Under the pieces are notes generated by a model that was given only the letters and a program-made list of their open reading frames with translations, had not been told where the DNA came from and did no database searches. A stretch of 64,000 nucleotides of DNA from Cryptomeria japonica (lineage: Eukaryota; Streptophyta; Pinopsida; Cupressales; Cupressaceae): positions 258,527,533-258,591,532 of the forward strand of contig NC_081410.1 of the NCBI RefSeq assembly GCF_030272615.1, given 5' to 3'. The position numbers and the translations under genes were made by a program. Below, piece after piece: positions 11,387-22,612 of the stretch. Positions within the stretch are counted from its first letter, which is position 1. Each line of letters begins with the position of its first letter.

Positions 11387-12523
11387 CTATCTTAGTTTGT
11401 TCCTTGTCATCACTGGATCATCCTTATCTCCTATAATCTGACTTGGTGCATGATGTCTTCTGACATACTTGGCTAATACAGGCTCGGTAGGCTCTGTATG
11501 ATCTTCTTCATCACTCGGTAACTGGATATTCTCTTCATTTTCTTCAACAGTCTTCTTGGTAAGACTTGTCAGTTGAACATAGATAAATTCATCATAGTCT
11601 TCTGGTTCCTTGGAATTTCCTTCATCATTTCTTTCTACAAATTCATCAATTTTCACATTTGCACTTTCTACTATTTTGTTAGAGGATTTGATCAGACATT
11701 GAAATGATTTGCTTCTAGAAGAATAACCTAGAAATGTTCCTTCTTCACTCTTCTGATCAAACTTGCCATTTCTATCATCTTTGTGAACATAGCATCTACT
11801 TCCAAAGATTTTAAAATAACTTACATTAGGTTTCTTATCATACCAGATTTCATATGGTGTCTTCAAAGTACCTTTCTTCAATTGTACTCGATTCAGGGTG
11901 TAAACTATTGTGCTTATTGCTTCTCTCCAAAATGTTTGTGGCACTTTCTTTTCAATCATCAGTGTTCTAGCACAATCCATAATAGATCTATTTCTTCTCT
12001 CAGCTATTCCATTCTGTTGTGGAGTTCTTGGTGCAGAGACTTGTCTTTTAATACCATGATCATTGTAGAATAAGTTGAATTCATCAGATGTGAACTCTCC
12101 TCCTCTATCTAATCTAAGACATTTTAGTTGTCTTCCTATTTCATTTTCAACTCTTGCCTTGTACCATTTAAACATTTGAAAAGCTGTTGATTTATCTTTT
12201 AAAAACATTAACGACATCATCCTTGAATAGTCATCCACAAATAATATGAAATATTTATCACCATAATAACTTTGAACTTTCATAGGACCACAAAGATCAG
12301 TGTGCACAAGATCTAAAATTCCTGTAGAAGTGTAAGACTTACTTTTAAAGCTTGATCTTGTCATCTTACCCATCTGGCATCCTTGACACATAGCATTCTC
12401 AGGTTTTTCAAGACTCGGTAGACCTCTTACTTGGTGCTTCTTACTTATTTTGATCAGATTATCAAAATTTACATGACAAAACCTTTTATGCCATAACCAG
12501 GTGTCATCTATCTTTGCATACAA
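11387..12523 (-). pseudogene. pol: Copia pol: GAG-pre-integrase and integrase
   Basis: Starts within LYAKIDDTWLWHKRFCHVNF, followed by CQGCQMGKM, giving the zinc-binding His-His-Cys-Cys set. The catalytic core has HTDLCGPM (Asp), RLDRGGEFTSDEF (Asp) and PQQNGIAERRNRSI (Glu), i.e. the D-D-E triad. The C-terminal part has the KIFGSRCYVH segment and an acidic linker towards RT. The domain itself is open for 378 codons but is isolated from its neighbours by nonsense codons. Role in the family: insertion of the cDNA into the host chromosome. Confidence 0.95.
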
Positions 12524-12637
12524 ACACTTGTTACGAGTTGAGTCAAGGTGAAATGTGTTACCTTTTGTTTGTGTCCCGGTAGCAGCTAACTTTCCATTCT
12601 TGTCATGAACTTTGACAATTCCTTTCTGAAATTCTAT

Positions 12638-12949
12638 TCAGTAACCTATGTTGTTTAGCTGTGCTACACTCAACAAATTGTATTTCAAACCTTCAACCCA
12701 ATAAACATCATTGCATCTTGCATTGTCAAGAAGTGTTATAGATCCTTTACCTTTCACCGGACATGGTGCATCATTACCAAATCTTACATAGCCTCCATCA
12801 CAATCTTCTAATATAACAAACTCGTGTTTATCTCCTGTCATATGATGTGAGCATCCACTATCTATGATCCAAGAATCATTAGTATTTATGTGAGATATTA
12901 GGGATTTTTCTTCATACTTTTCTTCATCTGATCCATCTTTGATAGCCAC
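12638..12949 (-). pseudogene. pol: Copia pol: aspartic protease
   Basis: Contains SWIIDSGCSHHMTGD, the Asp-Ser-Gly active site of Copia proteases, followed by VKGKGSITL and YNLLSVAQL, typical of this domain. It is in the same frame as gag and integrase. A TGA near 12635 (GY-stop-IEF, normally Arg) separates it from integrase. Confidence 0.93.
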
Positions 12950-13084
12950 ATAAACTACTTCCTCTATATCAGTTTCATCTGATTTATCTTCGTTGGATTC
13001 CTCATTAGCTATTAAGCATGTCTTTCTATCTCTTCTTCTGAAGTCTCGGTGTCCTCTGTAATGATTATCTTTCTGTTTGTCATC

Positions 13085-14011
13085 TCAGTAATCCCTCTTT
13101 TTAGTAGAATCTTTGTCAGGACAATTAGAAGCTATATGTCCTATTTTATCACAATTGAAACATTTCAAAGGTAGTTTTCCTTTATACTTACCTTTGCCTC
13201 TCAGTAACCTTCTGGCTAATAGTGCTTCAAACTCTTCTTGCTTTCTGATTTCCTCATACAATTTGTGTACTTCTTCCATGTTCTTACAAAATCTTTCACT
13301 TGCTCCACTGTGATCTCCTTCAAAGTACTTATACTTTCTTTCATTGTAATCATTAGATTCATCAAGATGAAAAGAACTAAATGCAGATTCAACTTTATTT
13401 ACTAAAGATCCACTATTATCAAAGTTACTTAACTCAAATGCTTGTAGCTTACCAATAGTAGCATCTAAAGAAACTGGCATATTAGGTACAAACCTCAATT
13501 CATTGATTGTAGAGACTCAGATTGCATAAGCTGGTAGAAGGGTTCTTAAAAACTTACTTGTTATATCCTTTTCTTCAATAGTTCCACCTGCTCCTTTGAT
13601 TTGATTGACAATCTCCTTTAGTCTTGTACTGTACTGAGTTATGTTCTCACCTTCACTCATCCTCATGGATTCAAGTTGTCCTCTTAGACTATCTAATTTT
13701 GCTCTTTGAACATGTTCGTCTCCTCCATACACATACATGAGCTTATCCCACATTGCCTTTGCATCATTGCAGCCTTCTAGGTCATTAAACTTTGAGTCGG
13801 TCAATGCAGATGTTATTTCAATCATTGCTTGGATATGTTCTTGCTTTGCCTTTATCTCTTCCATTGTCAATGGATAGGTGCTCGGTGTGATGAAATCGTT
13901 CTCCATATAGTATACAACATATTCTCCAACTCCTGATAGATGCAATTTCATCCTTTTCTGCCATGTAGAGAAACTTGACTTGTTCAACTTCGGTGCATCC
14001 CTCTTATACAT
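13085..14011 (-). pseudogene. gag: Copia gag with CCHC zinc knuckle
   Basis: The start at 14011 is the first ATG of the frame, about 50 bases inside the primer site. Residues 1-165 form the UBN2/gag core (SSFSTWQKRMKLHL, LDSLRGQLESMRMSEGENI, LRTLLPAYAI). A TGA at about 13517 (usual Arg) interrupts it, and 13085-13498 continues in frame. The zinc knuckle CFNCDKIGHIASNC lies at 13121-13162 (C-X2-C-X4-H-X4-C). In the family the product packages element RNA into cytoplasmic particles. Confidence 0.93.
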
Positions 14012-14061
14012 CTTTGGATCTTTAACTCAAGTGCCTTTAAACTTTTCTTCTAGAGTCCAAA

Positions 14062-14073
14062 GCTCTGATACCA
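14062..14073 (-). other. Copia primer-binding site (tRNA-iMet type)
   Basis: The minus strand reads TGGTATCAGAGC, two bases inside the LTR end (AACTATCA-AT-TGGTATC). This is the classic plant initiator-tRNA-Met site. It fixes 14076-23422 as the 5' LTR. Confidence 0.95.
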
Positions 14074-14075
14074 AT

Positions 14076-14767
14076 TGATAGTTCTGATCGTTAATATAGG
14101 TAAAGATCCAATAGCCAACAAGATGAGAGGGGGGGTGAATCATACAAACTTAATCTTCCATAAAAACATCAGATTCAACCTCGGTAACATATACTTCAGT
14201 AATATAACCAAAACTGCTAAACATACAAGCTCAAAAGCATATAAACACCATAAACCTCATAACACCAAATTTAACGTGGAAACCCAAATAGGGAAAAACC
14301 ACTGTGGGATTTCGGACCCTCTAAGAAATATACTCTTCTAGAGTATGTTGGGTTAAAAGAAAATCATGTTAAAGATTACAAACACATTGCTAGATGTGAC
14401 CCGGTTAAGGGATTTCCCTCAGATCTGTTAGGATCTTCACCTTGTTAGAAGTGACCTTGTTAAAGGATTTCAAACACTCAATCAGAATGTCACCTTGCTA
14501 GAGGGTTTTACAAATAAGACTGTGAAGTCCACTCGGTTAAGAGATTTTCTGTCACTTTCACAAAATAACAGTAATAAAAATCTATCTGCAACTTCACATC
14601 TAAAATGCTAAACCAGATTCTTATTTTCTTAATACAATCTAGACATAGAACTAATCTTGTCCATCTGCTGGGATTCTATACTCTGTTATTCAAACAGGTC
14701 TTTAAGCTTCTGTGCTTGGTAATCACTATGTAGCATCCCTGTGCATACACTTGCCCACATGCATTAT
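14076..14767 (-). repeat. Copia 5' LTR, part 1
   Basis: Matches 7880 to about 8570 of the 3' LTR. The break is in tgcattgtttatc, which reads gcattat here against the Gypsy LTR start at 14768. Confidence 0.95.
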
Positions 14768-16333
14768 TGGTGTAGGAGCACCCTTCCAAGCTCTCCCTCC
14801 TTCTTTGTTTTGTTGGTGTTATGCTTCTTTTGAAGCCATTGTACATGTAATAAAGGCCAAGAGCTCATTTGTTCTTCACTAGGTCCTAGTTGTAGGTCCT
14901 TAGTGTTTTTGTTGTGATTTCTTATGTAGGAGAGGTTGAGTGTGCCTTAGATGTGTGTTAGGCATTATTGGCATGTTGATGTCCTTAGGATAGCCCAAAA
15001 TAGGCCTAGGAGTCATGAAAAGCAACAATGGCAAAGTTGCTCAAAAGATGCAAAAGTTGCATGACAACTTTTAAAAGTTGTCAAGCAACTTTTCCACCCA
15101 AAAGGTCAAAAACCCTACTGAGTGTGGAGAGCCCTAATTTTGTCACACCAACTGAGGAAAAGGTGGTATAAGATGTTGCAAACCCTAATTTGATGGGTTG
15201 GATGTTAGACATTGTACGACTCTAGCAAACTGAATTGACTGTGACTGTTTTTGGGTTACCAGTCAGTTTGAATGAAGCTATTGAGAAAGTTAATGGACTG
15301 ATTTGCCTATAAAACTATGTGGAATATCTTTCATGGTGTAAATAATTTCATTGTGAGCAATTATATTAGGTTTTTATTTTCCGGTTGAGTGTGTTTGTAA
15401 ATTGCATTGTCACTATCCAGTTTGGACTGGTTTATGCAAATGAAGCCATAAATCCATTCCCCATTGTGGAGTCACCATGAAACCATGGGGAATGAGAGTA
15501 GAGACCTTGTATCATAGTTATTTGCAAGAAGGGCCCTTGAAAATGCAATGAAGCCATTTGAAGACCCATTCCTAGGCGAAACTGGACTGTGCCCGGTTAG
15601 GAATGGTTGGTGTTGCAGAGGTCTTGAAGAGCAAGGTTGGTCACAGGAGAGTGCACCCTTTGGAGGAGGTGTAGAGGAGTGTGTGAAGCACCATTGGTGT
15701 GAAGGGGAAGTCACCACCAATCCAAACAAGGTGGCTAAAACACAAAACCTTCACTGTGACCCAAGCAGACCCTAAAAACCCTTGAAAACCTTAAAATCCA
15801 CTTAAGATAGTGTACGGACACTTGGAGGCCTAAAACCTAGAAAATCCTTGAGTCCTTGCCAAATGAATGGCAGTCCATTTTGAGAGTTTGGGTTGTTTAT
15901 GCATTGTTTGTGTGAGGGAGCCCTAGAAGACCGGTTAGGAGGCCTAATTGGTCCTAATCCTTGTAGCCCTATTTGAAGGCAAAACACAAAAAGGTGAAAT
16001 CGGTAAGGGGTTGAAGGATTGAAACCTCTTGGGGGAACATGAATGGGTGGAAAGACCATGAATTAGACCTAGTATGACCTTGCTAAGACCTTGGAAGGTG
16101 TAGAAAAAGCATAGCCCTTATTATCCATCGTAAGGGGTTTTGAGTCTCATGAGTAGGTGAGACCTTAGGAGGAGCATTGCAACTCATTGGTGGGTGGAAT
16201 TGGGCAAGGTCAGGGGATTCCTCAAGCAATGGAAGTCCTAGAGACCCTGGGGTGTGTAGAGAACACCAGGTGATCCAAGGAAATGATCCAAGAGCATAGA
16301 CTAGGCTAGTCTATCCCAAGAACCAACCCATTA
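14768..16333 (+). repeat. Gypsy 5' LTR (1566 bp)
   Basis: Pairs with 21032-22612. The two copies are highly similar, with small indels such as cttgttttg near 14800 and gagtaggtttt near 22415. The last bases are CCCATTA rather than CCCATCA, one change in the terminal CA. Short open frames conserved between the two LTRs (such as 15548-15775 and 21804-22031) are shared because the LTRs are copies, not because they code. Confidence 0.95.
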
Positions 16334-16336
16334 GAT

Positions 16337-16348
16337 TGGTATCAGAGC
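16337..16348 (+). other. Gypsy primer-binding site (tRNA-iMet type)
   Basis: TGGTATCAGAGC, three bases after the LTR end. It is complementary to the 3' end of plant initiator tRNA-Met. Confidence 0.95.
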
Positions 16349-16373
16349 AAGTAAAAGACTTGTTGGACTGTGT

Positions 16374-17461
16374 ATGTCTCTATATACTAGTGAATTAGTA
16401 GGGGAGAGTAGAATGGTCACTAATGCAGAGCTGGCTAGAGAGGTGGAAGAACAAAAGGAGAAGAATAGAGTCCTTGAAGAAGCTATGAGTGAGATAAGGG
16501 ATAAACTGCAGGAAGTGGTGGATCAGAGGACACAAGGACCTTGGGATGAAGACACCAAGGGTAAAGGAAAGAAGACTATAGACATAGATGATATTATCCT
16601 TGAACTAGATCCCTTGTTCAATGAAGAACCTTTTGTGAAGGCTATTAAGGCCTTAAACACCAAAGCTTTTGAAGGATTGCTACATTTTAGTGGAAGAATG
16701 GATATTGACACTGTTATGGAATGGATTGAGGGCATGGAAAACCACTTTGAGTGTGAAGGAGTGATAGAGGCTCAGAAGGTTAAAGTTGCCAAATCAAGAT
16801 TAAGGGGAGCAACTTTGACATGGTGGAAGTACCTGCAAGAAGAAAGAGTTAGTATGGGGAAGCTACCTATTGCCAATTGGAAGGCCATGGTGAGTAAGAT
16901 TAAGGAGAACTACTTACCAAAGGATTATGAAGTCCAACTTCATAAGAAGAGATAGGGATTGAAGCAGAAGGATCTTGTTGTGGCCTCCTACACAGAGGAA
17001 TTTCAAAAGCTATGTCTTAGGTCCAAAGTCCAAGAAGATGAATCTATTAAGGTGGCTAGGTATCTAAGTGGTCTGAAGTGGAACATTCAAGAGGAGATAA
17101 GCCTATGGACTCCTACTACTATTCAGAAGTGTCATCAGCTTGCTACCAAGGTAGAAGAGAGGAACAAAAGGAAAGGAGACTCTAATAACAGGGGTAGAGG
17201 TAGAGGTAGAGAACAAGTGAATCACCGAGGTGGTTATCAAAGCAAGACAAATGAGCAAAGGAACCAAGGAGAAGCCAAGTTGACTGAGCATGGCAGTGAA
17301 ACCAATCTCAGAGGAGGACATTCTAGAGGAAGAGGTGCATAGGGTGGTCCAAGTAGGGGTAGAGGTACTGGCAGAGGTAACTCCTACTTTGCAATAATGA
17401 AGTGTTACAATTGTGGACAATTGGGACACCCGACATATAGATGCCCTGACAAGACTACATC
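16374..17461 (+). pseudogene. gag: Gypsy gag with CCHC zinc knuckle
   Basis: The first ATG, 25 bases after the primer site, begins the only long frame. An N-terminal charged coiled-coil stretch (ELAREVEEQKEKNRVLEEAM) is followed by the retrotransposon gag core (VMEWIEGMENHFECEG, LRGATLTWWKYLQEE, VASYTEEFQKLCLRSKV), a Gly/Arg-rich region, and the knuckle CYNCGQLGHPTYRC at 17403-17444. TAG codons at 16953 and 17340 break it; both sit where Gln is expected (CAG to TAG). Role in the family: RNA packaging and particle assembly. Confidence 0.93.
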
Positions 17462-18000
17462 ATCAAATAGTGGAAAGAGGGTTGCCTATGCTCATGAGGA
17501 CTCTTCAAGGAGCAAGACACTAGATATGGATCAAATTGAATCAGAAATTGGTGAGAATCTAATGTTCAATAGGATTTTGACCAGACAGCCAGTTAAGGAG
17601 GAACCCAAACATAGGAGAGCATTATTTAGGGTGAGATGCAAAGTTCTTGGTAAAGTGTGCAAGGTGATAGTTGATTCAGGCTCAACTGACAACATCATAT
17701 CACAAGAAGAAGTTAGGAAGTTGAAACTCACAAGAATACCCCACACTAGCCCTTACAAGGTGACTTGGTTGAACAAAGGACAAAGTGTGCTAGTGAATGA
17801 ACAGACTTGGGTAGAGTTTTCTATTGGAGGATACAAGGATAAGATCCTTTGTGATGTGTTGCCTATGGATGCTTGTCATCTGCTGCTAGGAAGACCTTGG
17901 TAATTTGATAGGAAGGTGATCTATGATGGAGAGGAGAACTCCATTTCCTTTAAGAAGGACAGCAAGACCTTCAAGATTTAGTCTTTGATAGAGAATGAAG
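17462..18000 (+). pseudogene. pol: Gypsy aspartic protease
   Basis: Contains IVDSGSTDNIISQEEV with the catalytic Asp-Ser-Gly at 17673-17681 and the family's C-terminal CDVLPMDACHLLLGRPW. A TAA at 17901 directly follows GRPW (usual Gln) and a TAG at 17979 follows FKI (usual Gln). It shares the gag frame, so gag-pro-pol was one polyprotein, as in most chromoviruses. Confidence 0.92.
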
Positions 18001-19091
18001 AGGGAACCTCAAGAACACCTAGTGTTTTATTGGCTACCGATAAAGAGTTTTTGAACTTGCTACATGAGGAGGAGATAATGAAGTGTGCCATATTTGTGAA
18101 ACCAAAGGAGGAAGGAGACAAGTTTCAGGTAGAAGTACCCAAGGAGGTGAAGCACATGTTACAAGAGTATAAAGACATAGTGAGTGATGGAACACCTGCA
18201 ACACTCCCACCTAGAAGGTCTATTAGCCATCAAATAGACTTTGTTCTCGGCGCATCCTTACCTAACAAAGCTGCATATAAGCTCACACCTGATTAGAATA
18301 AGGAGGTAGCAAGGCAAGTGCAGGAGTTATTGGAACAAAGACTGATTAAGAAGAGCAGAAACCCATGTGCAGTCTCGGTAGTGCTAGCATCAAAGAAGGG
18401 AGGTAAGTGGAGACTTTGCACTGACTCAAGAGCAATCAATAGGATCACCATAAGGTATAGGTTTCCTATTCCTAGAATAGAGGATTTGATGGACTGTTTA
18501 GGAGGGGCTATGTATTTTACCAAGCTAGACCTTAAAAGTGGTTATCACTAGATAAGAATGAAGGAGGGTGATGAATGGAAGATTGCTTTCAAGACCACAG
18601 AGGGATTGCATGAATGGCTTGTGATGCCATTTTGACTCACCAATTCTCCAAGCACCTTCATGAGGTTGACGAATGAAGTGTTGAAGGATTTCATAGGAAG
18701 ATTTGTGGTGGCGTACCTAGATGACATTCTCATCTATAGCAAAACTAAAGAGGAGCACCTTGAGCATTTGAGGTTAGTCTTAGAGAGGTTGCATGAGGAG
18801 AAGCTATCCATCAACCTAGAGAAATGTGACTTCTTGAGGCAAGAGCTGGTTTAATTAGGATTTGTGGTGTCCAAGGGAACCTTGAAGATGGATCCAAGCA
18901 AAGTGGAGGCAATCTTGAATTGGCCTGCACCTAAAATAGGGACTAAAGTTAGGAGTTTCCATGGATTAGCTCAATTCTATAGGAAGTTTGTGAGGAACTT
19001 CAGTGGCATATGTGTACTAGTCCTTGACACCATTAAAGGAGGCCTTAAAACTAAGTTTAAATGGACTGAGTAGGCTGACAAAGCATTTCAA
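18001..19091 (+). pseudogene. pol: Gypsy reverse transcriptase
   Basis: Motifs in order: LPPRRSISHQIDFVLGASLP, NPCAVSVVLASKKGGKWRLC (usual P..SP.L.V.KKDG), [40 protein letters not shown] with the catalytic YLDD at 18714-18725, and KCDFLR. The thumb and connection follow (SKVEAILNWPAP, VRSFHGLAQFYRKFVRNFS). Stops: TAG 18294, TAG 18549 (GYH-stop, usual Gln), TGA 18633 (usual Gly), TAA 18852 (usual Tyr), TAG 19071. It cannot make an active enzyme. Confidence 0.95.
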
Positions 19092-19529
19092 ATGTTGAAG
19101 CAAGAAGTAGCCACAAAACCTATCTTACTCCTACCTACGTTTGACAAGCTATTCACATTGGAGTGTGATGCAAGTGGAATTGTAGTAGGGGGTGTATTAA
19201 GTCAAGAGGGAAGACCTGTGACATTTTTTAGTGAGAAGCTTAATGAAGCAAAGAAGAAGTACTTAGCCTATGACCTAGAGTTGTATGCATTAGTGCAGTC
19301 TCTAAAGAAATGGAGGCATTACCTACTCCCAAAGGAATTTGTAGTGTTCACAGACAATCAGGCATTGAGTTACATCAACACTCAAGAGAAGCTAAGCAAT
19401 AGACATATGAAATGGATGGAATATCTCCAATCCTTTACCTTCACCATCAAGCATAAGAAGGGGAAACTTAATAAGGTGGTAGATGCATTAAGCAGGAAGC
19501 TGTTGATAGTTCAAGAACTACAGTTGTAG
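19092..19529 (+). pseudogene. pol: Gypsy RNase H
   Basis: Open for 145 codons between two stops. LECDASGIVVGGVLSQEG holds the first catalytic Asp (codon at 19167), YDLELYALVQSLKKWRHYL the Glu, FTDNQALSYI the second Asp (codon at 19353), and VVDALSRK the last Asp. It degrades the RNA strand of the hybrid during reverse transcription in active relatives. Confidence 0.94.
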
Positions 19530-20528
19530 AGCATAGGAATAGAAGGTTTCAAAGACCTCTATGAAGGAGATGAAGACTTCTCATCAGCTTACAAGGTTTG
19601 CAAGGAGTTTGAGAACCATTTCCATGGTGAGTATGCGGATTACATTCTCCAAAATGGTCTCTTGTTCAAGGGTAATCAGTTGTGTGTACCAAGAGGATCT
19701 ATGAGGGAGAACCTCATCCAAGAGAAACATAATGGCAGTTTGAGTGGACACTTTAGGATTAATAAGACCCTAGACTAAGTACAAAGGTACTACTATTGGC
19801 CAAAGTTGCCAAGAGATGTAAAGAGGTATGTAGAGCAATGTGGTGTATGCTAAAGAGAAAAAGGAGGATCAAGAAATGCTGGTCTTTATCAACCATTACC
19901 GGTCCCTAATAGACCTTGGGAATGTATAAGCATGGACTTTGTAGTAGGACTTCCCAAGACTAAAATAGGTATGGACAACATCTATGTGGTAGTAGATAGA
20001 TTTTCCAAGATGAGTCATTTCATTCCATGTAAGACTACACATGATGCTAGCTATGTTGCAAATCTCTTCTTCAAAGAGATTGTTAGGATTCATGGACTCC
20101 CTTTAAGAATTGTTTCAGATAGGGACAACAAGTTCATGGGCCATTTTTGGCAAACATTATGGAGGAGACTAGGGACTAACTTGTCATTTAGCTCAGCTTA
20201 CCATCCACACACAAATGGTCAAAATGAAGTCATGAATAGAGTGTTAGGCAATTTGTTGAGGTGTCTAACTAAGGAGTATGGGTAGACATGGGACCTAATC
20301 ATTCCTCAAGTAGAGTATGCATATAATGATAGTGTGAATAGAACCACTGGTAGAAGCCCTTTTCAGGTTATCTATGGTAGACATCCAAGGGGAGTATGTG
20401 AGTTGAGAGACCTTAGTATTTTGGAGATGAAGAGTGGGCAAGAAGAGGACTTCACTCAAACCGTCAAGGAAGTCCAAGAGTAAGTTAAGAAGGCTATCCT
20501 AGAATCTACTCAAAAACTGAAGGCAAAA
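19530..20528 (+). pseudogene. pol: Gypsy integrase
   Basis: An N-terminal zinc domain H..H..C..C is visible (EKHNGSLSGHF, then EQCGVC), interrupted by TAA at 19776 and TAA at 19851. The catalytic core starts at MDFVVGLPKT (Asp codon at 19935), then VSDRDNKFMGHFWQTLW (Asp) and YHPHTNGQNEVMNRVLG (Glu codon near 20226), giving the D-D-E triad. TAG at 20283 (EYG-stop-TWD, usual Gln) and TAA at 20481 (usual Gln) follow. Confidence 0.94.
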
Positions 20529-21011
20529 GTGGATGACAAAAGGAGAGAAGTTCAGTTCAAGGTGGGTGACTATGTGATGGTCCATTTGAGCAAAGCTAGG
20601 ATGCAAAGTGGTAGGCCTACCAAACTACAAATGAAGAGGGTAGGACCTTGTGAAATTATGGAAAAATATGGTGAGAATGCTTATAAGGTTGATTTACCTT
20701 CAGACTTAGCCATTTCACTAGTCTTTAATGTTGCTAATCTGGTAATGTACAAGGGAGATATAGCAGGCCAGACTGAGAACCAAGCCAAGGTACTACAATA
20801 CTTGGATGTGAATACCTTACCTCAAGTGAAGAAGCCTATGGTAGAGGAGATCTTGGAATCTAGGGTGAAGAAGTCTACTAGACACCAGGTCTACATGGAG
20901 CACTTAGTGAAATGCGCAAATCAACTAGTATCTGAAGCTACTTGGGTGGAGGAGAGCAAGTTCAAGAAGATTGGCATCGACCCGGCTCTCATCTCTTCTC
21001 CTATTTATTAG
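20529..21011 (+). pseudogene. pol: Gypsy integrase C-terminus and chromodomain
   Basis: Open for 160 codons to the natural terminator at 21009-21011. The KVGDYVMVHLSKARM and LQMKRVGPCEIMEKYGENAY segments are the integrase GPY/F region. A chromodomain-like tail follows (EEILESRVKKSTRHQVYMEH, LVKCANQLVSEATWVEE); most relatives have Trp where this copy has Cys in LVKC. The tail places the element in the chromovirus branch, which targets heterochromatin. Confidence 0.88.
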
Positions 21012-21018
21012 TTGTGTG

Positions 21019-21031
21019 CAGAGGGGGAGTA
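21019..21031 (+). other. Gypsy polypurine tract
   Basis: CAGAGGGGGAGTA immediately precedes the 3' LTR start TGGTGC. Confidence 0.9.
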
Positions 21032-22612
21032 TGGTGCAGGAGCACCCTTCCAAGCTCTCCCTCCTTCTTTTTCTTGTTGGTGTTATGCTTCTTTTGAAGC
21101 CATTGTACATGTAATAAGGGCCAAGAGCTCATTTGTTCTTCACTAGGTCCTAGTTGTAGGTCCTTAGTGTTTTTGTTGTGATTTCTTGTGAAGGAGAGGT
21201 TGAGTGTGCCTTAGATATGTGTTAGGCCTTATTGGCATGTTGATGTCCTTAGGATAGCCCAAAATAGGCCTAGGAGTCATGAAAAGCAACAATGGCAAAG
21301 TTGCTCAAAAGATGCATGACAACTTTTAAAAGTTGTCAAGCAACTTTTCCACCCAAAAGGTCAAAAACCCTTACTGAGCGTGGAGAGCCCTAATTTTGGC
21401 ACATCGACCAAGGAAAAGGTGGTATAAGATGTTGAAAACCCTAATTGGATGGGTTGGATGTCAGACATTGTACGACTCTAGCAAACTGAATTGACTGTGA
21501 CTGTTTTTGGGTTACCAGTCAGTTTGAATGAAGCTACCGAGAAAGTTAATGGATTGATTTGCCTATAAAACTATTTGGAATGTCTTTCATGGTGTAAATA
21601 ATTTCATTGTGAGCAATTATATTAGGTTTTTATTTTCCGGTTGAGTGTGTTTGTAAATTGCATTGTCACTGTCCAGTTTGGACTGGTTTATGCAAATGAA
21701 GCCATAAATCCATTCCCCATTGTGGAATCACCATGAAACCATGGGGAATGAGAGTAGAGACCTTGTATCATAGTTCTTTGTAATCAGGGCCCTTGAAAAT
21801 GCAATGAATCTATTTGAAGACCCATTCCTAGGCGAAACTGGACTGTGCCCGGTTAGGAATGGTTGGTGTTGCAGAGGTCTTGAAGAGCAAGGTTGGTCAG
21901 AGGAGAGTGCACCCTCTGGAGGAGGTGTAGAGGAGTGTGTGAAGCACCATTGGTGTGAAGGGGAAGTCACCACCAATCCAAACAAGGTGGCTAAAACACA
22001 AAACCTTCACTGTGACCCAGGCAGACCCTAAAAACCCTTACAAAAACCCTTGAAAACCTTAAAATCCACTTAAGATAGTGTACGGACACTTGGAGGCCTA
22101 AAGCCTAGAAAATCCTTGAGTTCTTGCCAAATGAATGGCAGTCCATTTTGAGAGTTTGGGTTGTTTATGCATTGTTTGTGTGAGGGAGCCCTAGAAGACC
22201 GGTTAGGAGGCCTAATTGGTCCTAATCCTTGTAGCCCTATTTGAAGGCAAAACACAAAAAGGTGAAATCGCTAAGGGGTTGAAGGCTTGAAACCTCTTGG
22301 GGGAACATGAATGGGTGGAAAGACCATGTATTAGACTTGGTATAACCTTGCTAAGACCTTGGAAGGTGTAGAACAAGCATAGCCCTTATTAGCCATAGTA
22401 AGGGGTTTTGAGTAGGTTTTGAGTCTCATGAGTAGGTGAGACCTTAGAAGGAGCATTGAAACTCATTGGTGGGTGGAATTGGGCAAGGTTAGGGGATTCC
22501 TCAAGCAAGGGAATTCCTAGAGACCCTAGGGTGTGTAGAGAACACTAGGTGATCCAAGGAAAGGATCCAAGAGCATAGACTAGGCTAGTCTATCCCAAGA
22601 ACCAACCCATCA
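21032..22612 (+). repeat. Gypsy 3' LTR (1581 bp)
   Basis: Copy of 14768-16333. Starts TGGTGCAGGAGCACCC and ends AACCAACCCATCA, followed by the target duplication ATTGT and the rest of the Copia LTR. Confidence 0.95.

Larger units (their letters stand above)
14768..22612 (+). mobile_element. Full-length Ty3/Gypsy chromovirus nested in the Copia LTR
   Basis: Starts TGGTGTAGGAGCACCC, ends CCCATCA. Flanks are ATTAT (14763-14767) and ATTGT (22613-22617). The uninterrupted 3' Copia LTR reads ATTGT here, so the 5-bp target duplication has one later change. Contents in order: LTR, iMet primer site, gag, protease, RT, RNase H, integrase, chromodomain, polypurine tract, LTR. One reading frame runs from 16374 to 21011 without any frameshift but with 14 in-frame stops. 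Confidence 0.96.

Noticed and set aside
15472-16059. Open frames repeated at 21728-22255 in the second LTR
   Set aside because: Conservation reflects LTR duplication. No start context or domain; these are LTR sequence.
16374-21011. Recoded TAG/TAA = Gln (ciliate-like code) to explain stops in the Gypsy frame
   Set aside because: TGA and non-Gln stops also occur, neighbouring elements show other C-to-T changes, and LTRs, primer sites and domains are those of plants. Methylation decay explains it.
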